The translations under genes and the position numbers were made by a program. A DNA stretch of 5,592 nucleotides from the NCBI GenBank assembly GCA_017440445.1, contig JAFSHE010000084.1, positions 1-5,592 of the forward strand. The letters are read 5' to 3'. The stretch comes from Oscillospiraceae bacterium (GTDB lineage Bacteria > Bacillota_A > Clostridia > Oscillospirales > Ruminococcaceae). Below are positions 1-5,592 of this stretch, piece after piece. Each line of letters starts with the position of its first letter. Position 1 is the first letter of the stretch. The notes below the pieces were generated by a model that saw only the letters and a list, made by a program, of their open reading frames with translations, was not told the DNA's origin and made no database searches.

Positions 1-411
1 AAGCTCCTTTATGCACTTCATAGCGAACAGCGCCGCAACAGCGGGACCCTTATCATCGATAACTCCCCTGCCGTAAAGGATGCCGTCCTTTTCGGTCATC
101 GTGTATGGGTCTGTCGCCCAGTTTTCGGGCTGACAGGGTACAACGTCAAGGTGACAGAGTATGCCGAGAGCCACCTCTGCATTGTCGGGAGCAAGATCAG
201 CACTTCCCGCCACATTCTGACAGCAGGCTGTGGGAAAGCCCATCCCGCCGCAGATATCCAGCATCTTGTCGAGCGCACGCTTAGGCTCTCTGCCAAAGGG
301 TGCGTCCGCCTCTGCCTCTCCCCTTACACTGGGGATGGCGATAAGCTCTGCAAGGGTAGAAAGCATCTCGTCCTTATGTGAATAGATATAATCTTTTATC
401 TTTGCGTTCAT
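1..411 (-). CDS. pepV: M20-family metallo-dipeptidase (PepV-like), N-terminal part, runs off the left edge
   Basis: Reading leftward from the ATG at 411, the frame stays open for 137 codons to the window edge, so only the N-terminal part is present. The family comprises cytoplasmic metal-dependent exopeptidases that cleave dipeptides with an unblocked N-terminus. Visible signatures are PFGREPKRALDKML (residues 38-51), the metal-binding HLDVVP (87-92, with His87 and the catalytic-type Asp89), a Trp-x-x-x-Pro stretch (98-102), and YGRGVIDDKGP (113-123), which carries the bridging Asp. Spacing and numbering of His87 and Asp119 agree with what I recall for lactobacillal PepV. The start is supported by GGAGAG at 416-421 on the minus strand, four bases before the ATG. 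murC ends 12 bases upstream, so the two are probably one transcript. The lid domain and remaining metal ligands lie outside the window, so the exact substrate (PepV, carnosinase-like or another M20 branch) cannot be settled. Confidence 0.9.
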   Translation of the reverse strand, partial: MNAKIKDYIYSHKDEMLSTLAELIAIPSVRGEAEADAPFGREPKRALDKMLDICGGMGFPTACCQNVAGSADLAPDNAEVALGILCHLDVVPCQPENWATDPYTMTEKDGILYGRGVIDDKGPAVAALFAMKCIKEL

Positions 412-423
412 TTTTCTCTCCAG

Positions 424-1800
424 TTATTTCTTTTCCTTTAATATATCCGCTATCATCTCTGCGACCTTGTACACATCGCCGCAGCCGAGGGTTATAACAA
501 GATCTCCCGCCTGTGCGTTATCTGCGACATGCTTCGCCACTTCTTCAAAAGTAGGATACCATACACAACCATCGATCTTTTCCGCAAGATCCTTTGAATA
601 GATGTTATAGGTGTTCTTCTCACGGCTGCCCATTATCTCGGTCAGTACTACCTTATCAGCGATGGAAAGCGCCTCGGCAAATTCATCAAGCAGCATTGAT
701 GTGCGTGAATAGGTGAACGGCTGATGCACCGCCCACACACGCCTGAAGCTCATCTTCTTTGCGGTTTCAAGGGTAACAGCCACCTCCGCAGGATGATGTG
801 CGTAATCATCCGCAACGGTTATGCCGTTCACCTCTGCGATACGCTCAAAGCGGCGGACAGTGCCGTTATAGGCTTCAAGACCGTCACGCATTGACTCGAC
901 AGTAATACCCGCAGAATATGCCGCAGCACATGCCGCAACCGCATTATAGACGTTGTGGATTCCCGGGACATGGATAGTCATTACCCCTAGTGCCTCTCCC
1001 TTGTTCATCAGAGTGAACTCGGTGTGGAAATCGCTCACTACACGGATATCCTCCGCATAGAAATCATTCCTGTCCGTCTTTCCGAAGGTGATGACACGTG
1101 CATCTGAGCCGCTGTCTTTCACGGCGTCCATAGTATTATCATCATCGCCGTTAGCAATTATCATATCAGTGGTCTTTTTACAGAATTTCGAAAAACTGAG
1201 CTTCAGGTTTTCCATGGTCTTGAAATAATCCATGTGGTCTCGGTCGATATTCAGTATTATAGAGATATCAGGGAACAGCTTCAGGAATGTGTCGACAAAT
1301 TCGCATGCCTCGCATACCATATATTCGCTCTTTCCTGCCCTGCCGCTGCCGCCTATCGCCTTGATCTTACCACCGATAACAGCCGACATATCTATTCCCG
1401 CTGCCAGCAGGATATGCGTCAGCATGGAGGATGTAGTAGTCTTTCCGTGAGTTCCCGAAACGCAGAATGCCTTGCTGTACCAGCTTGTAACAAGACCTAA
1501 AAGCTCGCTGCGCTCCACGGTCATTACTCCGCTTGCCTTAGCAGCCATAAGCTCGGGATTATCCGCCATGATCGCAGCGGTGTGAACGACAAGGTCTGCG
1601 CCCTCTAAATTCTTCGGGTCATGACCGAGGAATACGGGGATACCCATCTTTCTTACTGCGTCAAGGGTGGCAGTTTCGTTATTATCAGAGCCTGTAAGAT
1701 AATAGCCCTGCGTATGAAGTATCTGTGCCAGCGGATACATTCCGCTGCCGCCTATGCCTATAAAATGAATATGCTTTTTGCCAATAAGGAAGTTCTCCAA
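424..1800 (-). CDS. murC: UDP-N-acetylmuramate--L-alanine ligase (MurC), probable TTG start
   Basis: Cytoplasmic ATP-dependent ligase that joins L-alanine to UDP-MurNAc, the first step of stem-peptide assembly in peptidoglycan synthesis. Numbering from TTG at 1800 gives 458 residues, normal for the family. In order: N-terminal Rossmann motif HFIGIGGSGM (12-21) for the UDP-sugar; ATP P-loop GTHGKTTT (116-123); central-domain EACEF (164-168) and NIDRDHMD (184-191); GIHNVYN (280-286); VRRFE (315-319); DDYAHHP (331-337); HQPFTYSRT (359-367); and GCGDVY near the C-terminus. The last motifs fit MurC rather than the recycling ligase Mpl. An in-frame GTG at 1818 would add six residues (464 total), but it has no Shine-Dalgarno and lies about 7-8 bases from the predicted transcription start. 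The TTG has AAAGGA nine bases upstream and gives the familiar MENFLIGKKHIHFIG N-terminus. It is followed after 12 bases by the dipeptidase gene and is divergent from spoVG. Confidence 0.96.
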   Translation of the reverse strand: MENFLIGKKHIHFIGIGGSGMYPLAQILHTQGYYLTGSDNNETATLDAVRKMGIPVFLGHDPKNLEGADLVVHTAAIMADNPELMAAKASGVMTVERSELLGLVTSWYSKAFCVSGTHGKTTTSSMLTHILLAAGIDMSAVIGGKIKAIGGSGRAGKSEYMVCEACEFVDTFLKLFPDISIILNIDRDHMDYFKTMENLKLSFSKFCKKTTDMIIANGDDDNTMDAVKDSGSDARVITFGKTDRNDFYAEDIRVVSDFHTEFTLMNKGEALGVMTIHVPGIHNVYNAVAACAAAYSAGITVESMRDGLEAYNGTVRRFERIAEVNGITVADDYAHHPAEVAVTLETAKKMSFRRVWAVHQPFTYSRTSMLLDEFAEALSIADKVVLTEIMGSREKNTYNIYSKDLAEKIDGCVWYPTFEEVAKHVADNAQAGDLVITLGCGDVYKVAEMIADILKEKK

Positions 1801-1809
1801 ATAAAACAG

Positions 1810-1815
1810 TCCTTT
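1810..1815 (-). promoter_or_regulatory. Ribosome binding site deciding the murC start
   Basis: The minus strand reads AAAGGA here, then nine bases, then TTG at 1800-1798. Nothing similar precedes the alternative GTG at 1818, and this element lies inside the first codons that GTG would use. This favours initiation at TTG. Seen directly in the sequence; actual use is inferred. Confidence 0.65.
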
Positions 1816-1832
1816 CACGATGTATCAATAAA

Positions 1833-1861
1833 ATTATATACCGACAGGTAAAAAATATGAA
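1833..1861 (-). promoter_or_regulatory. Vegetative (SigA-type) promoter for murC and the dipeptidase
   Basis: On the minus strand, TTCATA (1861-1856) matches the -35 consensus TTGACA at four of six positions. It is followed by a 17-base spacer and a perfect -10 TATAAT (1838-1833). Transcription would begin near 1825-1826, giving a leader of about 25 bases before the TTG start of murC. No other promoter is evident before the dipeptidase gene, so this one probably serves both genes. Confidence 0.75.
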
Positions 1862-1890
1862 TATTCCCCGCTGCATTTCCCAAAATAATA

Positions 1891-1906
1891 TTACCGTCAG
1901 AGGTAA
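1891..1906. repeat. Short inverted repeat in the spoVG-murC divergent region
   Basis: TTACC (1891-1895) and GGTAA (1902-1906) are exact reverse complements separated by GTCAGA. The repeat lies 15 bases before the spoVG Shine-Dalgarno and about 30 bases upstream of the murC -35. It could be a weak hairpin in the spoVG leader or half-sites for a DNA-binding protein. Five base pairs can easily arise by chance, so no function is claimed. Confidence 0.3.
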
Positions 1907-1931
1907 CATAATGAATTAACGGAGGAACACT

Positions 1932-2189
1932 ATGGAAATAAGCGACATCAAGATAAGAAAGACAATGAACGAGGGCAGACTGCGTGCAGTGGTGTCCATA
2001 ACCATCGACAACGCCATCGCCATCCACGATATAAAGCTCGTGCAGGGTGACGAACGTATGTTCGTAGCCATGCCCAGCCGCCGCGAGGAGAGCGGTATCT
2101 TCAGGGATATCATACATCCGATATCCGCAAACATACGGGAAAAGCTGGAGGAGCAGATACTTGATGCCTATAACAGCTATCTCCAGTAA
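1932..2189 (+). CDS. spoVG: SpoVG, septation and regulatory RNA-binding protein
   Basis: An 85-residue cytoplasmic protein of the SpoVG family, small nucleic-acid-binding regulators linked in Bacillota to septation, sporulation, capsule and cell-wall phenotypes. The whole family pattern is visible: MEISDIKIRK at the N-terminus, GRLRAVVSITIDN (15-27), IHDIKLVQG (31-39), the signature MFVAMPSRR (43-51), FRDIIHPI (57-64), and a C-terminal helix ending in AYNSYLQ. Bacillus SpoVG is about 97 residues and has an extra acidic tail; this one stops after the conserved helix, so it is short but not truncated. The ATG has GGAGG at 1921-1925 with six bases of spacing, an excellent ribosome binding site. 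The gene stands alone on the plus strand, divergent from murC, and is followed by an intrinsic terminator, so it is probably monocistronic. I could not place a convincing promoter, either SigA- or SigH-type, between 1840 and 1920. Confidence 0.96.
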   Translation: MEISDIKIRKTMNEGRLRAVVSITIDNAIAIHDIKLVQGDERMFVAMPSRREESGIFRDIIHPISANIREKLEEQILDAYNSYLQ

Positions 2190-2201
2190 AAATAGCTTTC
2201 G

Positions 2202-2226
2202 GGGCGGCAATATTCCGCCCTTTAAG
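2202..2226 (+). terminator. Intrinsic terminator of spoVG, possibly two-way
   Basis: GGGCGG (2202-2207) pairs perfectly with CCGCCC (2215-2220) around the seven-base loop CAATATT. On the plus strand it is followed at once by TTTAAGTTT, a moderate T-rich tract. It starts 13 bases after the spoVG stop. The Nudix gene converges from the other side and stops at 2251. Read leftward, the same stem is followed by CGAAAGC and then a run of T, so it may also end the yfhO-Nudix transcript, though less ideally. Confidence 0.78.
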
Positions 2227-2250
2227 TTTACATATCAGGGTAACTGTCTT

Positions 2251-2793
2251 TTATCCGTTCTTTTCAAGGTACAGCTTTGCTTTCAGTATCGCAAGCTGTG
2301 TTTTGGAGTCGGGAAGCTCGTTGTTCATCACCATCTCCACAGCCTTATCAAAGGGTACCCTCTCCACATCAAGGAATTCGTCCGTGTCCAGCTTCTGCTC
2401 GCCGTAGTGAAGCCCTCTTGCAAGATACATGTGTATCACCTCTCCGCAGTAGGCGGGGGTAGGCACAAGATTTCCAAGGTAGATATACTCGTCACAGGTG
2501 CAGCCTGTTTCCTCCTTAAGCTCACGCAGACCACACTCGTAATGGCTTTCGCCCCATTCGAGCTTGCCTGCGGGTATCTCGGTCATTATCTTCTGATGTG
2601 GATAACGGAACTGTTTTACAAACAATATCTCACCATTCTCGTTAAGCGGGAGAACACATACTCCGCCGGGGTGCTTTATCACCTCTCGTGTAACTACTGT
2701 GCCGTCCTCAAGCTCTGCATGGTCAAGAAACAGCTTTACTACCTTTCCGTCAAATTTCTGTTCGCTGGATATGGTCTTTTCCTCAAGATGCAT
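2251..2793 (-). CDS. Nudix hydrolase, ADP-ribose / ADP-sugar pyrophosphatase type (NudF-like)
   Basis: A 180-residue cytoplasmic Nudix enzyme, close to the usual length of bacterial ADP-ribose pyrophosphatases (about 185). Members split ADP-ribose or related ADP-sugars into AMP and a sugar phosphate using magnesium. The Nudix box GX5EX7REUXEEXGU is complete: Gly76, Glu82, Arg90-Glu91-Leu92, Glu94-Glu95, Gly97. The N-terminal EKTISSEQKFDGKVVKL and the strand VTREVIKHPGGVCVLPL are typical of the ADP-ribose subfamily, as are FVKQFRYP (58-65) before the box and the proline-bearing VPTPAYCGEVIHMYLA (110-125) after it. The ATG at 2793 follows the upstream yfhO stop by one base. AAAGGA at 2805-2810 lies inside the end of the yfhO coding sequence, so translation is probably coupled. 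Substrate is inferred from family features alone; GDP-mannose or other nucleotide sugars are possible. Confidence 0.92.
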   Translation of the reverse strand: MHLEEKTISSEQKFDGKVVKLFLDHAELEDGTVVTREVIKHPGGVCVLPLNENGEILFVKQFRYPHQKIMTEIPAGKLEWGESHYECGLRELKEETGCTCDEYIYLGNLVPTPAYCGEVIHMYLARGLHYGEQKLDTDEFLDVERVPFDKAVEMVMNNELPDSKTQLAILKAKLYLEKNG

Positions 2794-2794
2794 G

Positions 2795-5335
2795 TTAATT
2801 ACCGTCCTTTTCAGTGTTATCTAGTTCGTGGACTTTTCTGAGAGCCTCCTCATCTGAGATCACATTCGGCAGCACTGCGCCGCACTTTTCGGGGGAGTTC
2901 TCAATATGCCTTGAAAGCATCGTGACGTATGCATTGTGTGCCGATACACCATCTATGCTATCAAGCAGTAATGTGTGGACGTAACGTCTGGGTCTTTGCT
3001 TCAGTATCACGCAGCACAGCAGCATGTACAGACCGTAAAGCACTGCGCCGCCTGCCGTTGCATACATACCGTATCTGAGTCCGGGTGTTTCGTATGTGAA
3101 CTCTATAACGCTCTCGCCGCCGCTTACACGTACAGCATTAAAGCCTCCGTTCACCTTTTCTATCTCAGCGGGAGAGCCGTTTACACTGGCACTCCAGCCG
3201 TTATCAAATGGTACTGTGAATACCACAAGCTCGTCTGACTCGTAGGATGTCTTAGCTGTAAAGCCGCTGTTTGTTACATTGAACTCCGTAACGCCCGCAT
3301 CCTTACGCTGCTGTGCGTCATTCTTAAAGCGCTCCAGTGAGCTTTCACGCAGATGCTCAGACGAAAGCTCCGTCAGGATGTCATAGTATTTCTCTGCCTG
3401 CTCCTCACTCAGCACCACTGCACGGCACATCAGCTTGTCAGGCATAGGAATACTGTCTACGATATCCGCCTTGACATAGTTATCGTATGCAAAGCCCATG
3501 GGCAAAGCACACTCGGTGGTGTAGATGTCATATTCTCCCTGAGTATCATAGTATTCGTAAATCTTCAGATCGTCAAGCGCATCGGAGAGCTTTTCCTCAT
3601 CGTAATTTGAGCGCACCATGAAATACTTTACTCCCGTCAGCGCACGAAGTGCATAACGGTCAAGCTCGGGAGCGGAGTTCACATCCCTTGTTATGTCAAG
3701 CGTCTTATACAGATCAAAAGTGGAGCTTGGGATTATGCTTGTAAAGCTCTTTAAGCTGCTCTTATCCCACAGCATGTTTGCATTGTTTATCTCGTCTATC
3801 GCCTCGATACGGTAGAATTCGTCCTCGGGGAGATCGAACTCAGCGGATACCACCCTGTTGTAAGCCCCGACATACGGACCGAGTATCCTGCCATAGCCCA
3901 CGAAATAATATCCAAGTATCATACTGCACACAACGGTGGAGACCATCAGCGTCTGTCCGAAGTGGTACGGATGAGCCTTTCTTCTGTCACGAAGCACAAG
4001 CCCCAGCATCACAAGGAACACCACCGCAATTCCTATCTGAACATACACAGCAGGAGCCATGTCCATCAGATTTGGACGGATGATCTCCTCCAGCTTTTCG
4101 CCGTTCTCTCCCTCGGGAGTGTACTTTGTGGGATGCAGCAGCACGATAAGCGCCATAACTCCCATGCCGACAGCGCTGAACTTCAGACCGAAGCGAAGCT
4201 CCTTGTCCTCGCAGTGCTCCATAGCCCATACCGTTGCCATGCAGCAGATAAGCTCCGGCATGTAGAACCACCGTGTATAGAAGTTGTTGTTGAACATGGT
4301 GAACGCCGCATTAAGTCCCGGAACGAACGCCATGACAAGGCACACTGCCAGCAGTGCCTTCGCCCAGTGCTTTTTAGAGCTGCGGAAGAATGCAAATACT
4401 CCCGCCATTGAAAACAGCGGCAGATACAGCGCAACGCTTGACCACTTCGCTGCCGCCTCGGTGAACATATTGGTCCTTGCGGGTATCTCGGGCGGGAAGA
4501 ACATCGCCTCAAGAATAAGTCCGTATCTCTGCTCCCTGCCGTAGAACAGAAAGCTGCTGTCCGTAAGGATATTCGTGGAACGAGGAACATCCAGCACCTG
4601 AAAAATAGATGGCACGAACAGTATTCCCGCTATCGCTACTCCCACAACGCTCTCAAAACCAAGGCAGAAGAAATCTCCCACTCGTATCCTGAACTCTGCA
4701 CTTGTGCAAAGCCTTACAATAAAGTATATCACAAGGAACACGCACTCGCCGATAAAAAAGAAGTAGTTCACGAATGCGTTTATTGCCACTGCCAGTGCAA
4801 AAGCGCCACGGCGCTTGTTCACCACGGCCTCCTCCAGTGCAATAAGCAGCAGCGGGAAGAACACTATCGCCTCATGGAAATGATTGAAGAAGATATTATA
4901 CAGCGAAAATCCCGAAAACGCATACAGCAGTCCGCCTACCAGTGCGCTCTGCGACTTTGACACGAACCGCCTGATATAAATGAACGCAAACAGCGAGGAA
5001 AGCGCAAGCTTCAGCGCCAGAAGCGGCGCCATAAGATACTGCGATATACTTACGGGAAACAGCGCAGCAAACCAGAAGAACGGACTTCCGAGGGTATAGA
5101 AGCTGTACGAACCGATAAGGTTTGCACCAAGGTCCGTCTGCCAGTTCCAGCCGAAATTTCCCTCCTGCACTGCGCTTATACATATCTTGTAAAAAGGTAT
5201 CTGCTGTGCGTTGTAGTCGCCGTAGAATATGAAATATCCGCTGTCGATAACAACGAACGGCAGAAGCAGCAATACTGCCATCAGCAGTGCGTAGAAGAAC
5301 GCCCTGCGGTAATAACTTTTTTCCTGTTTATACAT
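2795..5335 (-). CDS. YfhO-family polytopic membrane protein, probable GT-C-fold glycosyltransferase
   Basis: An 846-residue integral membrane protein resembling the YfhO family (Bacillus YfhO is about 860 residues). In Bacillus and Listeria, members act outside the membrane, taking a lipid-linked sugar (made by CsbB-type and flipped by GtcA-type partners) and placing it on teichoic acids. Residues 12-30 are the first membrane segment. GDYNAQQIPFY (39-49) follows, an extracytoplasmic loop with the acidic residue expected of GT-C enzymes, then DLGANLIGSYSFYTLGSPFF (68-87). About a dozen hydrophobic segments continue to about 480. Residues about 481-753 form a soluble extracytoplasmic region ending in the family-typical FTVPFDNGWSASVNG (706-720). 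A last membrane segment (about 757-778) leads to a charged tail of about 68 residues. The ATG has AAAGGA at 5342-5347, six bases away. The Nudix gene follows after one base. No CsbB or GtcA partner is visible, so the acceptor and sugar are unknown. Confidence 0.88.
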   Translation of the reverse strand: MYKQEKSYYRRAFFYALLMAVLLLLPFVVIDSGYFIFYGDYNAQQIPFYKICISAVQEGNFGWNWQTDLGANLIGSYSFYTLGSPFFWFAALFPVSISQYLMAPLLALKLALSSLFAFIYIRRFVSKSQSALVGGLLYAFSGFSLYNIFFNHFHEAIVFFPLLLIALEEAVVNKRRGAFALAVAINAFVNYFFFIGECVFLVIYFIVRLCTSAEFRIRVGDFFCLGFESVVGVAIAGILFVPSIFQVLDVPRSTNILTDSSFLFYGREQRYGLILEAMFFPPEIPARTNMFTEAAAKWSSVALYLPLFSMAGVFAFFRSSKKHWAKALLAVCLVMAFVPGLNAAFTMFNNNFYTRWFYMPELICCMATVWAMEHCEDKELRFGLKFSAVGMGVMALIVLLHPTKYTPEGENGEKLEEIIRPNLMDMAPAVYVQIGIAVVFLVMLGLVLRDRRKAHPYHFGQTLMVSTVVCSMILGYYFVGYGRILGPYVGAYNRVVSAEFDLPEDEFYRIEAIDEINNANMLWDKSSLKSFTSIIPSSTFDLYKTLDITRDVNSAPELDRYALRALTGVKYFMVRSNYDEEKLSDALDDLKIYEYYDTQGEYDIYTTECALPMGFAYDNYVKADIVDSIPMPDKLMCRAVVLSEEQAEKYYDILTELSSEHLRESSLERFKNDAQQRKDAGVTEFNVTNSGFTAKTSYESDELVVFTVPFDNGWSASVNGSPAEIEKVNGGFNAVRVSGGESVIEFTYETPGLRYGMYATAGGAVLYGLYMLLCCVILKQRPRRYVHTLLLDSIDGVSAHNAYVTMLSRHIENSPEKCGAVLPNVISDEEALRKVHELDNTEKDGN

Positions 5336-5351
5336 TTCTGATCCTTTTTTC

Positions 5352-5368
5352 AGCAGATATTCTCTGCT
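5352..5368 (-). other. Hairpin in the yfhO leader just before its ribosome binding site
   Basis: AGCAGA (5352-5357) and TCTGCT (5363-5368) are perfect reverse complements around a five-base loop. On the minus strand the hairpin ends four bases before the AAAGGA ribosome binding site of yfhO. It lacks a following T run, so it is not a terminator in that direction. It may affect ribosome access or mRNA stability, or be incidental. Confidence 0.45.
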
Positions 5369-5382
5369 TTATAACTGCCTAC

Positions 5383-5406
5383 GGGGAGACGCATACGCAT
5401 CTCCCC
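5383..5406 (-). terminator. GC-rich hairpin after argS, imperfect terminator or attenuating hairpin
   Basis: GGGGAGA (5383-5389) pairs with TCTCCCC (5400-5406), seven perfect base pairs. After one mismatch, two more pairs can close a loop. It begins eight bases after the argS stop, where a terminator is expected. On the minus strand, however, the downstream sequence is GTAGGCAGTTATAAAG, which has no proper T tract, so termination may be partial and argS may read through into yfhO. Read rightward it is followed by TTATCTTATT, but no rightward gene precedes it. Confidence 0.5.
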
Positions 5407-5414
5407 TTATCTTA

Positions 5415-5592
5415 TTACATTTTCTCGGGTGCCTCCACCTTCAGCAGGGAAAGGACATTACGCAGGGTAGTTCTAGCTGCGTCGCAAAGAGCCAGACGGG
5501 ACAGCTTTACATCCTTCTCCGCATCCTTGATGGAGCATCCATCGTAGAACTTGTGATATGCCTGTGCAAGCTCTGTTGCATATCTTGTGAGC
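5415..5592 (-). CDS. argS: Arginyl-tRNA synthetase, C-terminal end, runs off the right edge
   Basis: Fifty-eight residues and a TAA stop (5417-5415) are read in the frame entering at 5591. Class I arginyl-tRNA synthetase charges tRNA-Arg with arginine in the cytoplasm. This fragment is the end of its helical anticodon-binding (DALR) domain: LTRYATELAQAYHKFYDGC, then SRLALCDAARTTLRNVLSLL, then the near-invariant ending VEAPEKM, matching the RLALxxAxxxxLxNxLxLLGIxxPExM pattern of the family. The catalytic domain with HIGH and the tRNA D-loop domain lie outside the window. It precedes yfhO in the same direction by 79 bases, with a hairpin directly after its stop, so co-transcription with yfhO is possible but not shown. 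Confidence 0.95.
   Translation of the reverse strand, partial: LTRYATELAQAYHKFYDGCSIKDAEKDVKLSRLALCDAARTTLRNVLSLLKVEAPEKM

Noticed and set aside
1907..1916. CATAAT and ATGAAT near spoVG as SigA or SigH -10 boxes
   Set aside because: No -35 element lies at a suitable distance, and the GAAT site sits so close to the ribosome binding site that the transcript would start at or after it.
1815..2210. Minus-strand open frame of 131 codons across spoVG
   Set aside because: It is antisense to a clear SpoVG protein and includes non-coding sequence on both sides; its His/Tyr-rich product resembles no known family.
2161..2841. Long plus-strand open frame of 226 codons opposite the Nudix gene and the end of yfhO
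   Set aside because: It begins inside the spoVG coding end, runs through the spoVG terminator, has no ribosome binding site, and encodes a low-complexity Leu/Tyr/Cys-rich product typical of a frame read antisense to a real gene with a perfect Nudix box.
3962..4411. Plus-strand open frame of 149 codons and neighbouring antisense frames inside yfhO
   Set aside because: The minus-strand frame there encodes a continuous 846-residue membrane protein with family motifs. The antisense frames are Arg/His/Ser-rich shadows without start signals.
5368..5373. TATAAA as a -10 box for yfhO
   Set aside because: At spacings of 16-18 bases the upstream hexamers (TATGCG, GTATGC, CGTATG) do not resemble TTGACA, and the predicted start would fall inside the hairpin. 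Not called as a promoter.
1..5592. Mobile element, CRISPR array, tRNA, phage or defence system
   Set aside because: No transposase, integrase, direct-repeat array, tRNA-like fold or toxin-antitoxin-like gene pair was seen. All sizeable frames are accounted for by six housekeeping or envelope genes.

Overview
This window looks like ordinary chromosomal DNA from a Gram-positive, probably clostridial bacterium. The reasons are a clear spoVG, a murC of the Gram-positive type, a PepV-like dipeptidase, a YfhO-family membrane protein, and strong purine-rich ribosome binding sites. The intermediate base composition and the style of the MurC and SpoVG proteins suggest an Oscillospiraceae member such as Ruminococcus. 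That genus guess is inference and was not tested by any search.

Layout, left to right. Positions 1-411 (minus) hold the first 137 residues of an M20 dipeptidase that runs off the left edge. Positions 424-1800 (minus) hold murC, only 12 bases upstream of the dipeptidase, so the two probably form one operon. A well-formed vegetative promoter at 1833-1861 drives it leftward. Positions 1932-2189 (plus) hold spoVG, divergent from murC and closed by an intrinsic terminator at 2202-2226. Positions 2251-2793 and 2795-5335 (both minus) hold a Nudix ADP-ribose/ADP-sugar pyrophosphatase and a large YfhO-type membrane protein. They are separated by one base and are almost certainly co-transcribed, with yfhO first. 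Positions 5415-5592 (minus) hold the last 58 residues of argS. The 79-base argS-yfhO gap contains two hairpins.

Functionally this is a cell-envelope neighbourhood. MurC adds the first amino acid of the peptidoglycan stem peptide. SpoVG is a small RNA-binding regulator tied to septation and envelope traits. YfhO-family proteins transfer sugars outside the membrane onto envelope polymers. The dipeptidase and the Nudix enzyme are metabolic companions. No gap exceeds 300 bases; the largest is the 113-base spoVG-murC divergent region (131 bases from the TTG start chosen for murC).

I found no mobile element, CRISPR array, tRNA, rRNA, riboswitch or evidence of a new multi-gene system. The points worth a second look are small: a probable TTG start for murC that fits its promoter, a hairpin next to the yfhO ribosome binding site, the tight yfhO-Nudix coupling, and a long charged tail on the YfhO protein.
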